Below, one piece after another: positions 1 to 8,126 of a DNA stretch of 32,551 bases (within the stretch, counting starts at the first letter, position 1; each line of letters begins with the position of its first letter). Below the pieces are notes generated by a model. That model was not told the origin of the DNA and did no database searches. It was given only the letters and a program-made list of their open reading frames with translations. This DNA is from Frankia nepalensis. Its GTDB lineage: Bacteria; Actinomycetota; Actinomycetes; Frankiales; Frankiaceae. Location of the stretch: contig NZ_JADWYU010000195.1 in the NCBI RefSeq assembly GCF_016786325.1, positions 1,267 to 33,817 on the forward strand. Reading direction: 5' to 3'. Both the position numbers and the translations under genes were made by a program.

Positions 1-209
1 GGGGGGGGCGGCTTGTTTATAAACCCCCCCCCCCCCCCCCGCCCCCGCGGGCGCCCACGCCCGCGATGGCCGCCCATGCCGGTCCCCCCGACGGCACCAG
101 CACCAGCGGCGGTGGCGAAGCGACCGGCCCGCCCGGCAGCCGCTTCGTCCCAAGGCCCACCATGGCTCTCCCCAAGATCAGACAACGAGTTCTACTCAGT
201 CCGAGTAAA

Positions 210-262
210 TCTCAACCAGAGTAGCTCTCAACCAGAGAAATTCTTAAGTTGAGAACAACTTA
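210..262. promoter_or_regulatory. Direct repeats plus AAGTTG-N4-CAACTT inverted repeat (operator-like)
   Basis: The 12-mer TCTCAACCAGAG occurs at 210-221 and again at 226-237 (16-bp period). It is followed at 245-262 by a perfect inverted repeat TAAGTTG-AGAA-CAACTTA. All copies share a CAAC core. The shape fits an operator for a dimeric TetR/MarR-type regulator, but no regulator gene lies next to it in the window and the controlled gene is unknown. Confidence 0.4.
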
Positions 263-335
263 GGTCGCGATCGTCCACCTGGCAAGACCTGTCGGCTACG
301 CGACACCGGCCACCGTGGGGACGCCCCAGGACGGG

Positions 336-356
336 ACGCCTCCCATGGGGAGGCGT
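336..356 (-). terminator. Stem-loop downstream of the amidase gene
   Basis: A perfect 9-bp stem, ACGCCTCCC (336-344) against GGGAGGCGT (348-356), with a 3-nt loop, starts 38 bases past the amidase stop codon. There is no U-run after it on the minus strand. A terminator or 3' stabilising hairpin is the likeliest role. Confidence 0.5.
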
Positions 357-393
357 GCGCCGGGCCCGCTCGACGACGGCCAGGCGGCGCCCG

Positions 394-1818
394 TCAGGCG
401 GCCGACGACGCGGCGTCGGCGCGCCAGCCGGGGCGGCGCTCGTACCAGCGCTGCGCGCGTTCCAGCTGCCCCGCCAACGAGATCAGCAGGCTCTCGCTGT
501 TCGCCGGCCCCATCAGCTGCGCGCCCATCGGCAGGCCCGCGGGCGTCAGGCCGGCCGGCACGTTGACCGCCGGCCAGCCGAGCACGTTCCACGGCCAGGT
601 GAATGGGCAGGCGGCGACGATCGCCTGGTCGGTCTCCCAGCTCGTCGCCCGGTTGAGCTCGCCGACCCGCGGCGGCGGCACCGCCGTCGTTGGAGCCAGC
701 AGCACATCCACGGAACGGAAGATCCGCCCGATCCGCCACCGGGAGGCCGGCTCGGCGGCCCTCGAGGCGAGCAGCAGCGGGCGCAGCATCCGGCCGGTGC
801 GGGCGTTCGCCTGCGTGCGGACGTCGAGCAGCTCCGGGTCGGGCACCCGGTGAGCCCAGTCGTCGATCGCCTCGAGCGACCGGGGCAGGAAGATGACGCC
901 GAGCAGGCCGTAGGCGGGCTCGGCCGGGACGACCTCGTGCCCGAGCTCCGCGAGCGCCGCGCCGGTGCGCTCCACCGCGGCGCGCATCATCGGGTCGAGC
1001 CGCGCGGGCATCCCGCTGTAGGGCACCTTCACCGACAGCCCGATCCGCAGCCGGCGCGGCTCGCGGGCGGCGGCGGCCAGGAACGGCTCCTCGGGCAGCG
1101 GGGGGCGGTCCCGGTCGACCGGCGCGCTGCCCGACAGGACGTCGAGCAGCAGGGCCGCGTCGGCGACCGTCAGCGCCAGCGGGCCGAACGTCGTGAGCCC
1201 GTTGAACTGCTCGGCGACCGGCGCGCTGGAGATCCGCCCGCGCTGCGGCTTGATCCCGACGAGGTTGGTCCAGGCGGCCGGGATCCGTACCGAGCCCGCG
1301 CCGTCCGAGCCGACCGCGGCGGCGACCAGGCCAGCGGCGACCGCGGCCGCCGCGCCGCCGGAGGAGCCGCCCGGGGTGTGGTCCAGGTTCCAGGGGTTGC
1401 GGGTGACCCCGAACGCCGGGCCCTCGGTGAACGGCCACTGGCCGAACTCCGGGGTGTTGGTCTTCCCGACGATCACCGCCCCGGCGGACTTGAGCTTGCG
1501 GACCATCTCGCTGTCGGTCGCCTGGGGCGGGAAGTCGCCACGCGCGCCGAACGCCGTCGGCTCGCCCGCGAGGTCCGTGTCGTCCTTGATCGCTATGGGG
1601 ACTCCGAGCAGCGGCAGCCGCTCACCCGCCCCCAGCCGCCGGTCCGCCTCGTCCGCCTCGGCGAGCGCCGCCTCCGGGCGCAGCCGCCGGAACGCGTTGA
1701 GGGTGGACTGCGTCGCCTGAATCCGATCGAGCGCGGCGCCGACCAGCTCACGAGAGGACACATGCCCGGCGGCGAGCACCGCGGCCTGGCCACGCAGGCC
1801 CAGCAGGTCGTCCGGCAC
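394..1818 (-). CDS. Amidase signature family amidohydrolase
   Basis: This 474-residue protein hydrolyses an amide bond of unknown substrate, probably in the cytoplasm, since no signal peptide is visible. The Ser-cisSer-Lys catalytic set is present: Lys78 in VPIAIKDDTD, the GGSSGG loop at about 150-155, and Ser176 in GAGSVRIPA. The length and the order of these blocks match the family (amidases, and GatA-like proteins that are slightly longer). It lacks neighbours gatB and gatC, so a GatA role in tRNA amidation is unlikely. The start is a GTG at 1818, behind a purine-rich GGAGGGGAGG stretch. The gene stands alone and is divergent from the repeat-rich protein at 2256, with about 440 bp between them. 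The family call is firm; the substrate cannot be read from the sequence. Confidence 0.88.
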   Translation of the reverse strand: MPDDLLGLRGQAAVLAAGHVSSRELVGAALDRIQATQSTLNAFRRLRPEAALAEADEADRRLGAGERLPLLGVPIAIKDDTDLAGEPTAFGARGDFPPQATDSEMVRKLKSAGAVIVGKTNTPEFGQWPFTEGPAFGVTRNPWNLDHTPGGSSGGAAAAVAAGLVAAAVGSDGAGSVRIPAAWTNLVGIKPQRGRISSAPVAEQFNGLTTFGPLALTVADAALLLDVLSGSAPVDRDRPPLPEEPFLAAAAREPRRLRIGLSVKVPYSGMPARLDPMMRAAVERTGAALAELGHEVVPAEPAYGLLGVIFLPRSLEAIDDWAHRVPDPELLDVRTQANARTGRMLRPLLLASRAAEPASRWRIGRIFRSVDVLLAPTTAVPPPRVGELNRATSWETDQAIVAACPFTWPWNVLGWPAVNVPAGLTPAGLPMGAQLMGPANSESLLISLAGQLERAQRWYERRPGWRADAASSAA

Positions 1819-2255
1819 CCCGACCTCCCCTCCGGCATGACGGTGGCGTCGCGGCCCGCCGACGAGCGGCGGGACCGCGGCTCATCCGTCCGGCCGGCCC
1901 CGGCGACGGAAGCCCGAAGCGGCCGACCAGGAAACCGTAACCGACCCCGGCCGCCCGCCCCCCGCCTTCGCCCGAAACGCGCTGGTCAGCGGAGCTGATG
2001 GGGGGACACGGCCGCCCACGGGCACCGCGCGCGGCGGCGCCCCCGCCGGGCGCGCGGGCGCCGGGCGGCCCACCGTCGGTCCGGGCCCGGCGGTCTTCCA
2101 GTCGTCTCCTGGCCACAGGGGTGTCCATCGCGGGAACATCAGCGGACTATCTCGTTAGCACCACGGGTACCCACTGAATGCCGCATTTTTCCGGCCACGG
2201 CCAACCTGCCCCGTTCGCGTGGACGTGACCGCATCGAGCACCAGGGAGGAACGAG
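1819..2255. other. Intergenic region, no gene seen
   Basis: This 437-bp divergent spacer lies between the amidase and the repeat-rich protein. It is GC-rich up to about 2100, then more balanced (2140-2210), where promoters for the rightward gene are likely to lie. I could not pick a convincing -35/-10 pair. The reading frames crossing it show no recognisable protein family. Confidence 0.4.
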
Positions 2256-2960
2256 GTGACCGACCGAGACCACACGTCTGACGTCGCCGGTAGCCCGTCA
2301 ACCAGCGACGCCGACTACGCATACCCTTCGTCGCCAGCCGCCGACGCGGGACCCGGCTCCGCCGACACGCCGGACGCCAGCCCCAACGGTCAGGCGAACG
2401 GGCACCACGATGACACGGCCGGCGTCCTCGCCGGCGCGCGCCAGCGGGTCGCCCCCACAGTCGCGACCGTGCGCGAGAAGGTCGCGCCCACCGTGGAAAG
2501 CGCCCGCGAGAAGGTCGCCCCCGCGGTCGCGACGGCGCGGGAGAAGGTCGCCCCCGCCGTGGAGACCGCCCGAGAGAAGGTCGCCCCCGCGGTCACGACC
2601 GCGCGGGAGAAGGTCACCCCGCAGGTCCACGCCGCCACGGAGCGCACCAAGGCTGTCGCGGGAAAGACCGCGGAGACCGTCCGCGAGAAGGCAGCCGCCA
2701 ACCCGCGGCTGGCCGCGGCGACGGAGCGCACGGTCGCGGCCCGCGACCGTGCCGTCGAGCGGATGCGCCACCAGGCCGGCGAGCACCCGTGGGTGGCCGC
2801 CGCCGCGGAGCGCACGGCCGCGACCAGTACGAAGACCGCCCGCGAGGTGACCCAGCAGGCTCACCATCACCCGACCGCGGCCCGCGGCGCGGGCGCGGCC
2901 CTCGGCGCCGTGGCCACCGCCCTCTGGCTGCGTCGCCGTCGCCGCGCCAAGCGGGGATGA
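2256..2960 (+). CDS. Repeat-rich LEA/apolipoprotein-like protein with C-terminal membrane anchor
   Basis: The 234-residue protein has no enzymatic motif. After an acidic, disordered N-terminus (about 1-65), it carries five to six near-identical 11-residue repeats of the form REKVAPAVxTA (about 67-130), then less regular copies with the pattern ATERT-VA. Eleven-residue amphipathic repeats are typical of LEA-type, apolipoprotein-like and phasin-like proteins that coat membranes or hydrophobic surfaces or protect against desiccation. The C-terminus has one hydrophobic helix (GAGAALGAVATALWL) followed by a run of arginines, which suggests a membrane anchor with the repeats in the cytoplasm. The GTG start at 2256 is preceded by GGGAGGAACGAG, a good ribosome site. 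The 33-bp DNA repeat unit could expand or contract by slippage. Function is inferred only from architecture. Confidence 0.7.
   Translation: MTDRDHTSDVAGSPSTSDADYAYPSSPAADAGPGSADTPDASPNGQANGHHDDTAGVLAGARQRVAPTVATVREKVAPTVESAREKVAPAVATAREKVAPAVETAREKVAPAVTTAREKVTPQVHAATERTKAVAGKTAETVREKAAANPRLAAATERTVAARDRAVERMRHQAGEHPWVAAAAERTAATSTKTAREVTQQAHHHPTAARGAGAALGAVATALWLRRRRRAKRG
2449..2625 (+). repeat. 33-bp in-frame tandem repeats (about five units)
   Basis: The DNA encoding the 11-residue REKVAPAVxTA units is itself repeated with a 33-bp period, each unit containing GAGAAGGTCGCCCCCGC or a close variant. Because the period is a multiple of three, copy-number change would alter repeat length without breaking the frame. 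Confidence 0.7.
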
Positions 2961-2965
2961 CCGGC

Positions 2966-3026
2966 CGCGCCGCTGATCCGTCTGATCCGCCGTGGGCGAC
3001 GTCCCGGCCGGCGGATCAGCGGCGCG
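2966..3026 (+). terminator. 15-bp inverted repeat after the repeat-rich gene
   Basis: Bases 2966-2980 pair perfectly with 3012-3026 (15 bp), six bases past the stop codon at 2960. The loop contains a second copy of CTGATCCGCCG (2982-2992) that can pair with the same right arm (3009-3019, 11 bp), so two mutually exclusive hairpins are possible. There is no U-run. It is most likely a GC-rich terminator of the upstream gene. Confidence 0.55.
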
Positions 3027-3139
3027 CGGGGGGTTGAGTTCCGGCTCGCGTTGGAGGTTCGCCGCCGCGAGGCCGAGATCGGCGGAAGGAATCCGGTAGT
3101 ACCCGCCCGAGGCGGGCAGGCGGACGGCGAGAATGCCTC

Positions 3140-4576
3140 ATGCCCTGGAAGCCGGACCGGGCGCTGATGCTCGGTCTTGCCGTACTCGTCTGCGCCGTTG
3201 GCGTCGGTCTGCTGGCCGACGTCGCCCTCGCCGGATACTTCGGACTGTCCGCGCTGCTCGTCTCGGGCGCCCGCGGGCCTCGCCGGACGGGAGCGATGGG
3301 CGCGGTCGCCCTGCTCGCCGCGGTGCTCTCCGGACTCTGGGACGACAGGTTCGGCGAGCCCCCGCACCTGGCCGCGATCGGGCTGGTCGCCGCCCAGTCC
3401 GCGGTGGCGGTCTGGATCGCCGTGCACCGCTCCCGGCGGGAGCTCGAGCTGCGCAGCCGGGAGTCCGAACTGCGCAGCCGGGAGTCCGAGCTGCGCCAGG
3501 TGCGGGCGATCGCCGACGTCGCCCAGCGGGCGCTGCTGCCCGCCGTGCCCGCGACCATCGACGGCGCCCGCTTCGCCGCCCGCTACCTCTCGGCCGCGGA
3601 GGAGGCCACGGTCGGCGGGGACCTGTACGAGGTGGTCGCCACGACGCACACCACCCGAGTGATCATCGGCGACGTCCGCGGCAAGGGCCTGCCCGCGGTG
3701 CGGCTGGCCTCGGTCGTCCTCGGCGCGTTCCGGGAGGCGGCGGTGACCTGGCTGGAACCGGAGCAGGTCGCCGCGGCCTGCGCGCGGGCCGTCAACCGGG
3801 AGGCGGACGTCGAGGACTTCGTCACCGCGCTGCTGGTCGACATCCACCCGGACGGCCGGCTCAGCCTCTGCTCGGCCGGGCACCACCCGCCGGTGCTCCT
3901 GCCGGGGCGGGCCGGCGACCACCCGGACCACCCGGGTCTCGCGGACCTCCCGGACCCGCTGGACCACCCGGACCCGCTGGGCCGCCCAGCGGGCCTGGGA
4001 GGCGGTCCGCGAGACCCGGACGGAGACGACCCGACCGCCGGCGGGCCGGTACGGCTGAAGTCACCGAGCCCGCCGTTCGGCCTCGCCGAACGGTTCACGC
4101 CGTCCGCGGCCCGCTGGGACGTCGGCGACCGGCTGCTGCTGTTCACCGACGGGCTGATCGAGGCCCGCTCGCCCGGCGGGGAGTTCTTCCCGCTGGAGCA
4201 GCACCTCGACGTTCTGCTGGGCGGCTCTCCCGAGCAGGCGCTCGACCGGCTGACCGAACGGGTCACCGCCCACGCCGGCGGCCACCTGCGCGACGACCTC
4301 GCGATGCTGCTCATCGAGCGTCTGCCGCTGGCTGTCGAGCCGACGGTGCCGCGTCAGCTCTCGCCCGGCGTGCTCGCCGACGAACGGCGAGCGACGGGCG
4401 GCTCCGGCGAATCACCGGTAGTCCGTCTCGGGCCGGGCGACGAGCCGGGCACGACCGACGGCGGCGACGAGCCGGGCACGACGGACGGCAACGGCGGGGT
4501 CGACGAGGACGCCCGCGGGCCGGCTCCCTCCGGATGGCGCCGCCTGCGCGCCGGACGCGCCCACCGAGCCCCCTGA
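3140..4576 (+). CDS. Membrane-anchored SpoIIE-type PP2C serine phosphatase (RsbU-like)
   Basis: This 478-residue protein is a Mn/Mg-dependent Ser/Thr phosphatase of the SpoIIE/RsbU class, which usually dephosphorylates an anti-anti-sigma factor in partner-switching control. Residues about 8-95 hold two or three hydrophobic helices, so it sits in the membrane. A short coiled coil with the repeated heptad ELRSRES (about 100-120) links to the catalytic domain. Family motifs are present: VGGDLYEVV, GDVRGKGLPA, FVTALLVDI, SAGHHPPVLL, LLLFTDGLIEAR and the terminal DDLAMLLI with its metal Asp. A low-complexity insert rich in DHPD/GP (about 255-300) interrupts the domain, and the last 100 residues are disordered, with a repeated DEPGTTDG. 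No sigma factor, anti-sigma or STAS gene lies beside it. The ATG start at 3140 lacks a strong ribosome site, so it is less sure. Confidence 0.85.
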   Translation: MPWKPDRALMLGLAVLVCAVGVGLLADVALAGYFGLSALLVSGARGPRRTGAMGAVALLAAVLSGLWDDRFGEPPHLAAIGLVAAQSAVAVWIAVHRSRRELELRSRESELRSRESELRQVRAIADVAQRALLPAVPATIDGARFAARYLSAAEEATVGGDLYEVVATTHTTRVIIGDVRGKGLPAVRLASVVLGAFREAAVTWLEPEQVAAACARAVNREADVEDFVTALLVDIHPDGRLSLCSAGHHPPVLLPGRAGDHPDHPGLADLPDPLDHPDPLGRPAGLGGGPRDPDGDDPTAGGPVRLKSPSPPFGLAERFTPSAARWDVGDRLLLFTDGLIEARSPGGEFFPLEQHLDVLLGGSPEQALDRLTERVTAHAGGHLRDDLAMLLIERLPLAVEPTVPRQLSPGVLADERRATGGSGESPVVRLGPGDEPGTTDGGDEPGTTDGNGGVDEDARGPAPSGWRRLRAGRAHRAP

Positions 4577-4804
4577 GCCCCCTGAGCCCGCTGGAGGGGA
4601 ACCTCGTGACCGGTGAGCGGGGCGGCCCCGACGAGCGGCTGGTCATGACCTGTGGGGCGTTCGACCATGATCCCAGACGCCGTGGTGCCGAAAACCTTCC
4701 CCTCTGGCACCACAGCCCATGGACCGATCCCAGGACCGGCCCCGTCCGGCACGAAAGCCGACAAAGTTCTCCTAGGACGCTTCCCGTGCGCAGATCATGG
4801 CCCC

Positions 4805-4881
4805 GATCCCCGATCCCCGACCGCCGACCGCCGATCCCCGACCGCCGACCGCCGACCGCCGACCGCCGACCGGCGACCCGC
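4805..4881. repeat. Tandem array of 11 heptamers (GAYCSCC type)
   Basis: Eleven consecutive 7-bp units run without a break: three are GATCCCC (units 1, 2 and 5), six are GACCGCC, and the last two are GACCGGC and GACCCGC. The 7-bp period and intergenic site resemble short tandemly repeated repeats in other large bacterial genomes. No coding role is seen. Confidence 0.85.
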
Positions 4882-4929
4882 GTACGCAACCGGCGATCTT
4901 CGCCCCGTCCCGGCCCGGTCTCCTCGGTA

Positions 4930-4947
4930 GATCACCAGATCTGTGCG
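4930..4947. repeat. 18-nt interspersed repeat, copy 1
   Basis: GATCACCAGATCTGTGCG occurs here and again at 32278-32295 on the same strand. The short blocks GGCGATCTTCG and CCGCCGAAGGGC also occur near both copies but in a different order. Both copies are intergenic, which suggests a dispersed non-coding family. Confidence 0.65.
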
Positions 4948-5398
4948 AAGTCCGGCGGCAAAACGGACAGAAACCGCCGAAGGGCGCACACATGTGACGA
5001 TCAAGGGAACTGGCCGGCTCCCCACCGGCCAGTGATCCTCGGATGTGTACGTTGTTCGGCGGTCGAGCCGCGCCAGCAAGATCCATGAGAAGGGATCCTG
5101 GCCCGCCGAGCCACTGAGCCCGTTTCATCGGCCAGGGCGGCGCTGACGGCCACTCACGCTCGTCATCGTCCGAAGGCGGTGCCTGGACCTCGTTGACGAG
5201 CACTAATGGGGCTCCGACTAGGGTCGATGCACAAAGTTCCGATGTCGCGCCGTATGGCGTCCTTGGTTCGGTACGTCCTCTGACGCTGCCTTCGGCCACC
5301 TGGGCGCCCGACGGACTGCTTTGGCCAAAGAAGGGGCCGACGATGAGCGCAATCCTGGCCCCGACGCCATCGCCGGTCCCCTGAGGCCGACCGCCACG

Positions 5399-7198
5399 AT
5401 GCCCGTCCGTCAGCCCGGAGCCGCGTCGCGCCCCCATCTCGTGCCGGCGATCCTGACCCACGTGCCCAGCCAACTCGGCCAGCCCGGCCGGTCCGGCCGG
5501 TCCGGCCGGCGCGCGCGGCCGCGGCGGCCTCGCGACGGGCGGCTGGCCCGCATCGTCGCGGCGCTGGTGGCGCTGGTCGTCGTCGCGGGCGGTACGGCCG
5601 CCTGCTCGTTCGCCGACGGCTCGGGCTCCTCGTCCCAGCCAGCGGCGTCCGCCACTCCGGTCCCTGCGGGGGTGACGTTCAGCGCGGACCCGAACGCCCA
5701 GCCGCCCGTGGTCACCACCACCGGCGGCGAGATCAGCGGCGTCCGCGAGGGCAGGGTCGATCACTACCGCGGCATTCCGTTCGCGGCGCCGCCGGTAGGG
5801 GCGCTGCGCTGGGCCGCGCCCCAGCCACCGGCGCCGTGGTCGGGAACCCGCGACGGCGGCGAGGCCGGCGCGGCCTGTACCCAGATCGGCACGCTAGGCA
5901 CGCAGACCGGCGAGGACTGTCTGTACCTCTCGGTGACCCGGCCGGCGGGCGCGCCAGCGACGGCCCGGCTGCCGGTGGTCTTCTGGATCCATGGGGGCGC
6001 GTTCGTCGGCGGCTCCGGCGACGCGGTCGATCCGGACGCGATGGCCACGGACGGGCCCGCCATCGTCGTCACGACGAACTATCGCCTCGGAGCACTCGGA
6101 TACCTCGTGCTCCCGTCGTTGATCCAGGGAGGCGGCGGCGACGCCGGCAACTACGCCACCCAGGACCTGATTGCCGCGTTGCGGTGGGTACAGGGCAACG
6201 CGGCCGCGTTCGGTGGCGACCCCACGAAGGTCACGATCATGGGCGAATCGGCCGGCTCGATCAATGTGTGCGCGCTACTCGCCGCGCCGGCCGCCAAAGG
6301 CCTGTACCAGCGGGCGATCATGCAGAGCGGCCCGTGCACCTGGAAGCTGCCAACTCTGGTGAGCGCCGCCCAGACCGGCCTGAACCTGGCCAACCGGCTT
6401 GGCTGCGTCGACCCGGCGACCGCCGAGTTCTGTCTGCGGTTCAAGCCCGCGGAAGAAATCATGGCCGCGGCCACGGTCGACGGTGAGATCTTCAACGCGT
6501 TCCCGTTCTCGCCCGCCGTCGGCGGCAAGACGTTGCCGCTCACCCCCACGCAGGCCCTGTGGAACGGGCAACTGGCCGACGTGCCGCTGCTGATGGGCAC
6601 CATCCAGGACGAGGGACGGCCGTTCACGGCCTACTGGCGCGCCTTCGGCCCGATCACCGATCTCGGGGTCGACGGCATGATCCGCGACCGCTTCCCCGAC
6701 CGCGCGGACCGGGTGCTCGCCGCCTACCCGGCCAGCCAGATACCCGCCCGCGAACGACTGTCAATGATCATCACAGACTCGATGTTCACCTGCCAGGCGA
6801 CCACGTTCGCGCAGCTGACCGCCGCGATCGCCCAGAGGCCGACCTATCTGTACGAGTTCGACATCCCGGACTATCCGTCCGTGTCGCCCGAGTTCGGGGC
6901 AGGCGCGACACATGGCTGGGATATCAACTACCTGTTCCCCCCTGCGACGGGGTCCACGCTGTCCACCCCCGCCCGGCAGGCCCTCTCGAAGACGATGATC
7001 GACTATTGGGTCCGGTTCGCGGCCACCGGCGATCCCAACGGGTCAGGTGAGAACGGCGGTACCAACTCGCCCGCGAACTGGCCGAGGTTCGACGCCAAGG
7101 CGGTCCATTCGGGCAACGACCGGCTGCTGCTCACCCCGCAGCGGGTAGCGCCCGTCTCCGGCACCTGGTCAAGGCACCACTGCGACGTCTGGAGCTGA
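5399..7198 (+). CDS. Secreted or lipoprotein type-B carboxylesterase
   Basis: This is an alpha/beta-hydrolase of the carboxylesterase type B (COesterase) family, 599 residues from the chosen ATG. It hydrolyses carboxylic esters of unknown identity outside the membrane. The N-terminus is long and Arg/Gly-rich, followed by a hydrophobic segment (ARIVAALVALVVVAGGTAAC) that is a signal peptide; the terminal Cys could be a lipidation site, although the lipobox is not ideal. Catalytic residues are visible: nucleophile Ser284 in GESAGS, the acid in TIQDEGRPF, and His in GATHGWDINYLF. The oxyanion-hole HGGAF motif and the family block EDCLYLSV are also present. A TTG 78 bp upstream keeps the frame open, so the start is uncertain. 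The gene is monocistronic. Sequence resembles carboxylesterase/PnbA-like proteins, not lipases with GxSxG alone. Confidence 0.88.
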   Translation: MPVRQPGAASRPHLVPAILTHVPSQLGQPGRSGRSGRRARPRRPRDGRLARIVAALVALVVVAGGTAACSFADGSGSSSQPAASATPVPAGVTFSADPNAQPPVVTTTGGEISGVREGRVDHYRGIPFAAPPVGALRWAAPQPPAPWSGTRDGGEAGAACTQIGTLGTQTGEDCLYLSVTRPAGAPATARLPVVFWIHGGAFVGGSGDAVDPDAMATDGPAIVVTTNYRLGALGYLVLPSLIQGGGGDAGNYATQDLIAALRWVQGNAAAFGGDPTKVTIMGESAGSINVCALLAAPAAKGLYQRAIMQSGPCTWKLPTLVSAAQTGLNLANRLGCVDPATAEFCLRFKPAEEIMAAATVDGEIFNAFPFSPAVGGKTLPLTPTQALWNGQLADVPLLMGTIQDEGRPFTAYWRAFGPITDLGVDGMIRDRFPDRADRVLAAYPASQIPARERLSMIITDSMFTCQATTFAQLTAAIAQRPTYLYEFDIPDYPSVSPEFGAGATHGWDINYLFPPATGSTLSTPARQALSKTMIDYWVRFAATGDPNGSGENGGTNSPANWPRFDAKAVHSGNDRLLLTPQRVAPVSGTWSRHHCDVWS

Positions 7199-7320
7199 CC
7201 GAACACCCGACGCCGGGCCCGTGGCCCTCGTCGTTTCGCGCGGATGGCACGTTCGCCCGAGTCGCTTGCGCCCACCCGGGTGATCGGTACCGTAAGCCCG
7301 AGGCACCGAGTGGGGGTGGG

Positions 7321-8049
7321 ATGGGCGAGGCCACGGTGACAGGAGCGGCCGCGATGGGCTTTCGGCCCAGCGAATGCGCCTTCCGGTTCACGAACAGTTT
7401 CCCGCGCCAGCCGGTCCTCCGGGCCCGGGTGATGGGCCTGGGCAGCGGCATCCCGATCGGTGACGCGAGCCGCGGCCTGTGCGGTGGAATGGTCTTCGCG
7501 GTGCGCGACCTGTTCGAAGCCGGCCGCAAGCCGCCGTCCGACGCCACGCATCCGCCGCCCGGCTCGCCGCTTTATCGATACCTCGTCCGCCGGCTGTTCC
7601 AGAGCTGGGACCTCCCGCGCGGCGTGCTGCGCTACTACGAGCTGCAGCGCGCCCCGGACACCGACGTCGTCCGGAAGCTGCGCCGGCGCGACGGTCTCGG
7701 TCGGATCACGCTCGTCGACGAATGGCCCCGGGTCCGGCTGGAGCTGGACTCGGGCCGCCTCGCTCCGCTCGGCATCATCGCGGCCCGCTCCAGGGACCCG
7801 AGGAAGCTCGGCCTGAACCACCAGGTTCTCGCCTACGCCTACGAGCTGCGCGGAAGCACGATCACCGTGCGTGTCTACGACCCGAACACGCCACTGCACC
7901 GAGCCGACGACGTAGAGATCACTTTTGATACCGCCGACCCGGCCGGTCCTGTCTCCTTCACCCACAACATCGCCATCGGCGGCCGGCCGGTCCGCGGCTT
8001 CTTCCACTCCGCCTACCGCTGGTCCGACCCCAGCCCCATCCCCGCCTAG
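7321..8049 (+). CDS. Putative papain-fold cysteine peptidase-like protein
   Basis: I do not recognise a named family for this 242-residue protein. It shows the three blocks expected of a papain-like fold in order: a Cys in SRGLCGGMVFAVRDLF (residues about 50-65), a His in LGLNHQVLAYAYEL (about 163-176) and an Asp in VRVYDPNTP (about 182-192). These would make a Cys-His-Asp/Asn triad. The N-terminal part reads FRFTNSFPRQPVLR. There is no signal peptide or transmembrane helix. The ATG at 7321 follows a GGGGGTGGG ribosome site. It converges with the HxlR gene, with 77 bp between the stops. The peptidase role is an inference from motif order; an acyltransferase or inactive relative is possible. 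Confidence 0.55.
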   Translation: MGEATVTGAAAMGFRPSECAFRFTNSFPRQPVLRARVMGLGSGIPIGDASRGLCGGMVFAVRDLFEAGRKPPSDATHPPPGSPLYRYLVRRLFQSWDLPRGVLRYYELQRAPDTDVVRKLRRRDGLGRITLVDEWPRVRLELDSGRLAPLGIIAARSRDPRKLGLNHQVLAYAYELRGSTITVRVYDPNTPLHRADDVEITFDTADPAGPVSFTHNIAIGGRPVRGFFHSAYRWSDPSPIPA

Positions 8050-8126
8050 GGGACGACCCGGTCGAGCCGGCAAAAGGATCTCGGGGCCTGTCATCCGCCG
8101 GAGCCGATCCGCGGGCGACGCCGAGG

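Larger units (their letters stand above)
1..393. other. Left-edge non-coding region with homopolymer runs
   Basis: No credible gene is visible. The first 45 bases contain a run of eight G and a run of about 18 C with a short AT-rich spacer, which is either a real low-complexity hairpin or an assembly-edge artefact. Bases 170-265 are much richer in A/T than the rest of the window and carry direct and inverted repeats listed separately, so they look like a regulatory region. A short proline-rich reading frame at 13-252 is a by-product of the C-run and is not called. Confidence 0.5.
4577..5398. other. Long intergenic region with repeats, no gene seen
   Basis: About 820 bp lie between the phosphatase and the esterase. 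Reading frames here do not resemble known proteins. The region holds a heptamer tandem array (4805-4881) and an 18-nt sequence (4930-4947) that recurs near the right end of the window. The esterase frame is open from 5321 (TTG), but the start is placed at 5399. Confidence 0.5.

Noticed and set aside
296-1438. 380-codon minus-strand frame overlapping the amidase
   Set aside because: It is in the wrong frame of a clear amidase gene, and its sequence is Arg/Gly/Pro-rich low complexity.
394-1818. GatA subunit of the tRNA amidotransferase
   Set aside because: No gatB or gatC lies nearby, and the sequence is shorter with generic amidase motifs.
4805-4881. CRISPR array
   Set aside because: The repeats are contiguous 7-mers without spacers, and no cas gene is present.
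3133-5088. 651-codon frame over the phosphatase and the next intergenic region
   Set aside because: The SpoIIE motifs are in the neighbouring frame; this one encodes only Arg/Pro-rich sequence and heptamer-repeat translation.
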